A model generated the notes under the pieces. The model made no database searches and was not told the origin of the DNA. It saw only the letters and a list, made by a program, of their open reading frames with translations. From contig CP136895.1 of the NCBI GenBank assembly GCA_034359265.1, forward strand, positions 52,470,001-52,534,000: a stretch of 64,000 bases of DNA. Reading direction: 5' to 3'. This document shows, piece by piece, positions 56,380 through 64,000 of this stretch (within the stretch, counting starts at the first letter, position 1; each line of letters begins with the position of its first letter). A program made the position numbers and the translations under genes. Origin of the DNA: Canna indica (lineage: Eukaryota > Streptophyta > Magnoliopsida > Zingiberales > Cannaceae).

Positions 56380-57975
56380 GTTGATGAGTCTGTGCCAGTG
56401 ACACAAGGACAATGAAGGTCTGGTAGGATTCGTCAGGAATCGGAGAGATATGGATTTCTCATTACCGACGATCACTACGTGATGCTCGATGAGCCCACAT
56501 CCTACCAGGAGGCCAAAGAGAGTTCGGACTCCATGGAATGGTTGGAAGCCATGAAATCTGAGATGCAATCCATGTATGACAATGAGGTACAGACCTTGAT
56601 TGATCCACCAAAGGGTTTGAGGACCATATGGTGCAAGTGGGTTTTCAAGAAGAAGATCAACATGGATGAAAACCTATGAAGCACGGTAGGTTGCAAAGGG
56701 TTGTAGACAAACTCATGGTATGGACTATGATGAGACCTTTTCACCAGTTGCCATGCTCAAATCTGTTCGGATTCTACTTGCCATACCCGCTTATTATGAC
56801 TACGAGATTTGACAAATGGACGTCAAAACAACATTCCTTAATGGGAACTTACTCGAGGATGTGTACATGACACAACCTGAGGGTTTTGTGAGTCTTAAGA
56901 ATCCTGAAAAGGTTTCCAAGCTTCGAAGATCCATTTATGGATTGAAGCAGGCATCTCAGAGTTGGAATCTTCACTTTGATGAAACAGTCAAAGAGTTTGG
57001 CTTTATCAAAAGCGAAGATGAGCCTTGAGTTTGCAGTGTGTAAAAACCTGGCTAGGGAAATGCTTTTTAATGAAGGACTTGGGCAATGCCGCCTATATTT
57101 TAGGCATTTGGATCTATAGAAATTGGTCTAAAAGAATTGGCCTAAGCCAGAGTGCATATATTGACAAGGTACTGAAGAGGTTTAGTATGCAGGATTCCAA
57201 GAGGGGATTCCTGCCAATGTCTTATGGCATTAAGCTTAGCAAGTCTTAGAGTCCTACTACACAGGATGAACGAGTGCGCATTAGCAAGATCCCGTATGTA
57301 TCCGCTATTGGATCTGTCATGTATGCCATGTTATGTACTCGACCAGATGTCTTGTACGCATTGAGCATGAATAATAGATACCAGTCAGATCCCGGTGAAT
57401 GTCACTGGACTGCGGTCAAGAGCATTCCTAAGTACTTAAGAAGGACTAATGATGTCGTCTTGGTTTATGGAGGATTGGAAGGTGAGTTGGTTGTAAGTGG
57501 TTGCACAGATGCTAGCTTTCAGTCCGACATAGATGATTTTAGATTGCAATCAGGTTTTGTATTTTATTTGAATGAAGGTGTTGTCAGGTGGAAAAGTTCA
57601 AAGCAAGACACAGTAGCTGATTCTACTACAGAGGCCGAGTACATAGCTGCATCGGATGTTGCTAAGAGGCCGTTTGGATAAGGAAGTTCATCTCTGGACT
57701 GGGTGTTATTCCTAGCATCTCAAACTTAGTGGATCTCTATTGTGACAACAATGGAGCCATTGCGCAGGCTAAGGAACCCATATCACATCAGCGATCCAAA
57801 CATATTCTGAGACATTTTCATCTCATTCGAGAGATCATTGAGAGGAGAGATGTGAAGATATGCAAAGTACATACCGATGACAATGTTATTTATCCATTGA
57901 CTAAATCACTAACTCGGTCAAAGCATGATAGACATTCTAGATCATTGAGTATGAGATACATGGATGATTGGGCCT
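56380..57975 (+). pseudogene. Copia F: reverse transcriptase and RNase H, catalytic loop deleted
   Basis: Reads [52 protein letters not shown], and [20 protein letters not shown] with [18 protein letters not shown] then passes directly into VKTWLGKCFLMKDLG; about thirty residues with the YVDD catalytic pair are missing. RNase H follows (YAMLCTRPDVLYALSM, CTDASFQSDIDD, STTEAEYIAASD, DLYCDNNGAIAQAKEP), ending SLSMRYMDDWA at 57975. Several stops. Confidence 0.92.
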
Positions 57976-57991
57976 AGTTCAAGTGGGAGAT

Positions 57992-58981
57992 TGTTAGTAG
58001 TGTGCCCTAGGCCATGGAACAATATTATCATTGTAGTTTTATCTTGTTATTTATTATGAGCGTATTTAACTTGTTGGAGAACATGGTGTACATGGTGTAC
58101 ATGGTGTACATTGTAGTCATGGATATGTGATATCAAAGTCAAATCATAGACACATGTTGGAGAACATGGTGTCGGACAGACCCACTATGAGAATACTACG
58201 TGGATCATATCATTACTTTATCTCCAACACTAGTGATACGTTAGTCCTCCAACCTGATGTCATCATGGATTTCTACATGAGGAATTATATGTTTTGACCT
58301 AGTCTAACATCACCTTTAATCGGGTGGTAATAAAGACTACAGCTACATATAGAATGAATCATGCAGAGGAATATGTGTAGTCGTGAAGAAATTTATCCCT
58401 CTCATATATGAGAGAGATATCTCTGGCCCCTTAATGAGTGTGATTGAGGAAATGCATGGTCGTGCTCAAATGAATTAATAGGAGTATAAATATCATTTGT
58501 TATGTCAGACTATTCAGGAATCAAGAAATCAGATTGAGCAATATAAGGATGATGCAATCCATGCCTTATGCTCGATCCAGATATCGCATGACAAAAGGAC
58601 ATAGTATCATACTATGAGTTAGGTTGCTCAGATCACCGACCTCACTTAACTTGGATAGTCATAATATCTTGCTAGATGCCACTTAGGACTTGTGGGTTAC
58701 AAATGTAATTTGAACCCACTGTCAATATTAAGTGAACCTATATGGTCGCACACATAGGGTGAATCAAATTGGGCTCAGGGTTATGACTCATCGGATTGGA
58801 TCCGCATGACCATTAACCCGCAATCATCACTTGGTAATTTTGAAAATTAATTTCGAAGTTGAAAAGGAGTTTTCAAATTAAAATTAATTATTCTCAATTT
58901 TGAAATGGATTTCATTATTGGAATTATGTTCATTACAATTGGTAATGTATCTTTAATATTCCGCATTAAAGGATACATTAT
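57992..58981 (+). repeat. Copia F 3' LTR (first part)
   Basis: Starts TGTTAGTAGTGTGCCCTAGG directly after the polypurine tract. It contains a 9-base tandem (GTGTACATG, three copies, near 58088). The LTR continues to at least 58981, where a B-like LTR interrupts it. The remaining parts probably lie at 60578-60685 and 62027-62390, but I cannot prove the end. Confidence 0.75.
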
Positions 58982-60577
58982 TATTGGCCTAATATTTTCA
59001 ATCTTGATATTAATCTTGGTTTTGATGATAACAAACATAGAACTAATGTTTTCATGGAGAAATATTTTCAGGTTCCAAGTTGAGTAGCGCATGTCGTCTC
59101 TGATCGGCAAAATCAGAGAAATTATAGAAATTGGCAAGGACGCTCGTCGACGCTCGGATTTCATCGGGAAAATAGAGTTTAGGTTTAGGGTGTCTAGCAA
59201 GTGTTGTAAATTGTCATTATGATGCAAAGAAACCCAAAACCCAAACCCCAATCCCAAAACATAAAGACCCGAAAAAATAAAAAACGGCCTAGAAATTCAC
59301 TAAGCCTAGCGAGCTCCTTGGAGGGCTATATAACCTAGATATTTTCTTAGCACCAAAAGTTCCGGTAATTGTTCCTTAGGTAGAAACAAGTCAATAATCT
59401 ATTTTTAAGGAATTTTTGGAAACCTTTAACCTATCCATATTTCACTTGGGAGATTATAAAATTTTTGATTTTCGCAAATTTGTACTAGACCCCAAAAGTT
59501 TGATTTTGATTATAAAGGATTTTGATTTTTTAGATATTTTTATTGAATTCAAAGGGGTAATCCTTATATAACATTTATGTTTTAAAGTTATATAAGGCTT
59601 ACGGAGACTAGACCTCGCTGAAATTGCCCTTAGAGCAATTTCGACCGAATGGGCGGTCGACCGATCATCGACCGACGAGCGACCAGCAAGAGGCAAAAAC
59701 CCACAGTGGACATTCGGTTGACGTCCAGTCGATGGTCCGATCGACTGATTGATCGATCGACCGATCGATCGACGGATGGAACAGTTAGTTTTCTATTTGT
59801 TGCAACGAGCTATTTCAGTCCCATACTTTGCCTCCATATAAATACAAGCCTTTACATCCTTCCTTAGTTGTTGTTGAACCTATTGAGACATCCCTTGAAC
59901 CATCTAAGCCTTCATTGAGCCATTCTTTGCAAATACCTAGCCATGAATCTTCATTCTTGATCTTGCCTTTGAACCCTTAAAGATTCATCTTATCAAGGCA
60001 TCAAGAGGAGCTATGTGATTCTTGTTGGAGCTAATTAAGTATTAGTGTTTTGATTATTACTCCATTTTTTATTGTGTTTATTTGTTTATTTGTTTGCTTA
60101 TTCAAGTGTGTAATCTAGGGTGCTAGGTTTATTATGTGTGGTGGTTGCCTTGGTGTTGAGACATAATTCTACCGGTGTAATCTAGGATTAGAGTGTCCTT
60201 AGGGAGAGTGAGGTGGGAAAGTTCTCTCGGTAGGAAGGCGAAGACTTCCAGGTGTGGAAGTGACTTCAATGTGAGAGTAGAGACTTTCGGTGAAAAGTCC
60301 TTATTTTAAAGGAACTCTACATCTAGTGGATTAGGTTGAAATCCTAAGCGGGGGTGCTTAGGTAGTGGAGTAGGTGGGTTGCCGAACAACTATAAATTCA
60401 TATGTTAGAATTGCTATTGTGCTTGTTGTTTCAATTATCATATTTACTTTACTTACGTTTTCTATTCAATTTGTGAATTGCCAATGTTGTAAGAAAAGAT
60501 TAAAACCGACAATTTACATTTAGGCTAAAGTTTTAGCGTGCACACTATTCACTCCACCTCTAGTGTAGGCCATTACA
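58982..60577 (+). mobile_element. Solo-like LTR of the copia B/A superfamily
   Basis: Starts TATTGGCCTAATATTTTCAA then TTTTGATGATAACAAACATA, and ends CACACTATTCACTCCACCTC and TAGTGTAGGCCATTACA; both ends resemble element B LTRs. It has a palindrome array at 59640-59775 (GGTCGACCG, GATCGATCGACCGATCGATC) and a TATA (CCATATAAATAC) at about 59834. No internal region is attached. No duplication is evident. Confidence 0.78.
59640..59775. promoter_or_regulatory. GGTCGACC/GATCGATC palindrome array (solo LTR)
   Basis: Eight or more copies of the palindrome within 135 bases, about 60 bases upstream of a TATA box. Shorter but denser than the copia A array. Confidence 0.62.
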
Positions 60578-60685
60578 TCGGAATGAGTTCCGATAGAGCC
60601 GAGCTAGCACTGGGGAGCCGCCCAGTTCGTTGCGTTCGTCTGTGTGCTAACTGTAGAGGGTGTTTGTCGCATGGCAGTACCGATC
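60578..60685. other. GC-rich remnant between two solo LTRs
   Basis: About 108 bases with higher GC than its neighbours and no coding sequence. It separates a plus-strand LTR from a minus-strand LTR and may be part of the copia F LTR. Confidence 0.4.
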
Positions 60686-62026
60686 TGTAAACTAAATAAC
60701 CACACTAAAGGGGGGTGAATAATATGTAGCCTAAATACGCTAAGTTCAATTCTGATTTTTTTCTCAAGTTGGCCTAAGTATGAATTTTTGTTATTTTGAG
60801 TTATATGTTTTCAAGATGCAAATACAAATGAGAAATGATCAATACCAAGGAAGAGTAAAGAGATAAGCAATGCTAGCATGTGAAATTTAGAGTGGTTTGG
60901 CCACACCGCCTACTCCACTACCTTGGTTCCTCACCAAAGATTTCTAACCTTAAATCTTTATAACTTGAATGTTTCCTAAAGAATACAAAGAGGACTTATC
61001 CCTCAACCTTAGAGGATGCCTCAACTACTATTCCAAAGCAAAACACTCAAAAATAAAGAAACCTAGGTGTAACACTATACCACACTCAACAACTTGCAAT
61101 GAGAAGCAAATAAGAAAGAAAATACAAGTAAATGAGCTATAAATTAAAACAAACTCAAATGAGCTCCTCCAAGTTGACTCCTAGTATTCCAAGGCCTCAA
61201 TATGATGTAGAAATTCGGATTGAAGACTTGAAATAGAGTTTTGAAGACTTTGAGAATGAGAAGTTGAGATTTAGCACTTTGAATCACTCTTTAAGGCTCA
61301 AGAGAATGTTTGATAGCTCAATGGAAGTTGGGAACCTTAAAAGGGGAGTTTTGAGTATATTTATAGAGTTGATATTAGGGTATGGAAGAAAAGAGTCGTT
61401 CAAGCCTTATCTAATTTGAAGAGAACCATTTGGGGGCATTCTAGGAATTCTAAGCAATTTTTAAAAATTGGTTGGCAGCATTCTGGGAATTCTAGGCAGT
61501 TTTTAAAAATTGGTTGGGGGCATTCTGGGAATTTTGGATAGTTTAGAGATTTTTAGCTTTTCAAGCCTTAATTCTTTATGTTAACGGTTTCCAAAAATTC
61601 CTTTAAAATATGTCTCTAATTTTTTTTACCTAAGGAACAATTATTGGGACTTTTGATGGCAAGAAAATATCTAAATTTTGTAGCCCTCCAAGGAGCCCCC
61701 TATACTAATAAATTTTCAAGACCGTTTTCTGATTTTTCTAGTTTTTAAGTTTTCGGAGTTCAAATTTCGATTTTTTGGTTATGAACTCAACGAGGACATC
61801 AAACTAAGGCTTAGGAGCATTTACAATAAAAGAAACTAAGTTCTACACTAATTTTGACATGCTCGACTCCGAAATCTCCGATTCTTGATTTTTTATGATT
61901 TTTCCAACGAACTTCAGATGCATATCGTATATCCAACCTAAGACCAAACCTTGATGAAACTATTAGAACCATGTTTGTTATCATCAAAACTAAGAGTCTT
62001 GCCAAGGTTGAACCCTTGGGCCAACA
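60686..62026 (-). mobile_element. Solo-like LTR, minus orientation, without palindrome array
   Basis: Bounded by TGTAAACTAAATAACCACAC at the left and ...AACCCTTGGGCCAACA at the right (the complement of the copia A LTR start). It includes ACTAAAGGGGGGTGAATAAT near the left end, shared with the family. It holds three copies of a 52-base unit (GGGGGCATTCTGGGAATTCT, 61425-61545). It lacks GGTCGACC palindromes. No duplication is evident at its flanks. Confidence 0.72.
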
Positions 62027-62390
62027 AAATTGTGTTCTTGGACTTGTGGAACTAAAGACGGAGTTCGGTCTTCAAATGTATAACTCTTGACTTAGTATTG
62101 ATTTAACTGAGATGCATGAATCCATTTGGGTAGAGGATCGGTTATATTTTCGCTACGTGTAGAGGATCATGTGATAGGGGCTGGGGCAATCAATGACTAA
62201 ATAATGCACTTTTATTGACTTGATCCTCGGCGGAGAGCCGAACATCGTCGTCAGCCAAATATAGCCTCGGACACTAATCCGTTCTCCTGAGAAACTGATA
62301 AAGTCTCTGTGGTAAGGGTGGAGTGAAGCTTCAGCCAACTACATATTTTTGAATATTGAGTAGAACAGGATGTCGGCTGAGCTTCCCGTT
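62027..62390. other. Probable end of copia F LTR
   Basis: Mixed sequence without coding potential between the solo LTR and the edge LTR. A continuation of the copia F 3' LTR is the most economical reading, but no second LTR is available to check it. Confidence 0.4.
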
Positions 62391-64000
62391 GGGATGGGAA
62401 TCAGAAACGCAGCGGAAAAAGCAATTTGAAAATTTGAAACATCCCAAAACAACGATCTACTTTAGCAACAATTAAGGAATTCAATCTACGAGTAGAAGGG
62501 GGGAGGTATACCTTATACTACGGTTGGATAGAGTGTTCCTATTCCTGTATCAAGACGCACACACGAACGGCCTCCAATGATAGTCCACACCACGTGCCTC
62601 GCAACAAAGGGGCAGCGAACAACCGGACTCGTCGTGGCTCAACAGAGATGCTTTCTCAAACCCCAAAACCTCAAGAGCTTGACCGGCCCTTCCACCAATA
62701 ACCGGGCTCCAAAACGAGAGAAAGAGGAGATGAGAAAACAATGGAACGAGGAGGTAGATTATAGAATACATTGTTGTCCTTCTTCGGAACCCTACAAGTG
62801 GATAAAGTAGGCAGCACACCCAAGTAGAAGACACCTCCAATTTGGCTTCGTAAAATACCGGGAATTGAGAAGTAGATGGCAGGCCACCAATGGAGGGGAG
62901 GAAGAACTAATTCACCAATCCCTCCCATGGGGTGTTCGGCCACAATTTATAGAGAGGGGGGGCGGCTACAAAGGTAGACCTGGCTCCCTAAAAAACTCTC
63001 TCCTCGGAAATCAAAATTCTAGGGTTTGCCTCCAAAACTAATTTACATTTTAATGGCTTCATAATTAATTCGAAATTAGTTAAATCCAATAAAATATAAA
63101 CTTTAATTTATCTCTATAAATTAAGAGACTATAAACAAGAATGATAATTATATAAATAAACCAATTCCCTAAACAATGAGAGAGAGGTTTATCTAAATAA
63201 TTTAATTTCTTATTAATTAATAAAATCATGATTTATCCTCATAAATGATATATCTATTAATTTTATGATTTATCTTCATAAATCAAATTCTTATTAATTA
63301 GGATTTATCCAAATAAATTAATTTTCAATTAATCTGTTAGGATCACGGTTGAAAACTAATTTTCCCACCATGTATATTTGATTCAAAATCAAATTATATT
63401 TAATTTATAATTAAATATATTCTCAGTCAAGTAGTTAATTAAATATTTAATTCATAATTAAATTTAATCAACTACATGAAATATTATCATGTGTCAATCC
63501 CTACAATTTAGGGATGCCCTACAAATTAGGGTTACCAAGGAACTCCTTCCTTACGCATTCGTTCCTATATGAAATAACTTTCCTATCATGTCCGTAAAGG
63601 AGATCCATGATCGAGTTGCAGCATGTCCATGCTAGTAGACATATAGGGCCACATTTGGACTTTATCTCATAAGATCTATTATGAGGTTAGTTTGTTGTGT
63701 GCGACCCATTGGGCCCCACACTAAGCCAGTAGTGAGTTGTGCATAACGGAGAGTCGAATCCGATAGAATGACTTCTATTCGAATCTTACAAGCCACTACT
63801 AAACCCCTTTAGCGTGGTCGTGAGAGACTCCACTCACAAGTCAAGATTGACGTCTAGTAACGTGTCATGACTACCCGGATAGTGTGAGGTTCAATCTATA
63901 GGGATCGAACGCCCTTCGATGATTAGTTACTGTGCAACTAAGTCCCTCAGTTACAATGTCTCAAATATGCTACGGTACAAAAAAGTGTCAACCCTAATAC
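62391..64000 (-). mobile_element. Putative copia LTR in minus orientation, running off the window
   Basis: Begins near TGGGAATCAGAAACGCAGCGG, the complement of a common plant copia LTR end (CCGCTGCGTTTCTGATTCCC). It then has transcribed-looking GC-rich sequence (62570-62960), an AT-rich part (63030-63480) and unique sequence to the edge. No coding domain. Its start and family are uncertain. Confidence 0.5.

Larger units (their letters stand above)
54479..57991 (+). mobile_element. Copia F: Ty1/copia internal region (5' end outside nest)
   Basis: A copia pol that belongs to a different lineage from A, B and C. It begins within gag at the H insertion point and runs through protease, integrase, reverse transcriptase and RNase H to the polypurine tract AAGTGGGAGA (57981-57990) and the LTR start TGTTAGTAGTGTGCCC (57992). 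The gag N-terminus and 5' LTR lie left of the window because the whole H/D/C complex separates them. Confidence 0.88.

Noticed and set aside
61811..62026. Possible small gene at the end of the minus-strand solo LTR
   Set aside because: The frame spans the LTR edge and matches the start of related LTRs (AAGAGTCTTGCCAAGGTTGA); not a gene.
62550..62943. Open frames of 96 and 90 residues on the minus strand with hydrophobic stretches
   Set aside because: They lie in a presumed LTR leader, overlap each other in different frames and match no family that I recognise.

Overview
This 64-kb window is repeat-derived nuclear DNA of a flowering plant, and I found no intact host gene in it. The plant origin follows from the element types: CACTA elements with TNP2-type transposase, Ty1/copia and Ty3/gypsy LTR retrotransposons primed by initiator tRNA-Met, an L1-type LINE, a Mutator-like element and a Harbinger-like MITE. 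Nesting this deep points to a large, repeat-rich genome. A monocot is possible because one captured gene piece is very GC-rich, but that is a weak inference.

Almost every base can be placed in one nest. The outermost element is copia F (54479-57991, 3' LTR from 57992), hit by element H (44012-45069 and 53540-54478). H was hit by gypsy E (45070-53539) and by gypsy D, a minus-strand element whose internal region (18820-20214) and long LTR (20215-44011, interrupted) lie here. D was hit by copia C (minus, <6922-18819), a gene-carrying Mutator element (20411-22302) and copia A (26025-43840). A was hit by B (30498-40448), and B by a LINE (36658-38882). C was hit by a large CACTA element (<1-6921), a second CACTA element (7190-12157), a solo LTR (13232-15014) and a Harbinger-like MITE (17426-18038). 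Target-site duplications support most steps: ctact, taa, ttttcaaaa, aacct, ggaag, about 15 bp for the LINE, and an imperfect ctgac/ctgat. Region 58000-64000 is LTR sequence with two further solo-like LTRs and an edge LTR.

The most interesting content is captured host DNA. The CACTA element at 7190-12157 carries pieces of three unrelated genes: histone H3, kinesin-light-chain-related TPR protein, and an ARF7/ARF19-type auxin response factor. The Mutator element at 20411-22302 carries an aspartic protease fragment and the conserved motif of an RGG/HABP4-type RNA-binding protein.

The best candidate for something undescribed is a regulatory architecture shared by the copia A, B and C LTRs. It consists of dense arrays of the palindrome GGTCGACC and its variants, followed by a TATA box that sits inside its own inverted repeat. 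Element B has a gag gene but no pol, and its internal region holds long degenerate direct repeats. All retroelement reading frames seen here carry stops, frameshifts or deletions. I found no tRNA, rRNA or CRISPR.
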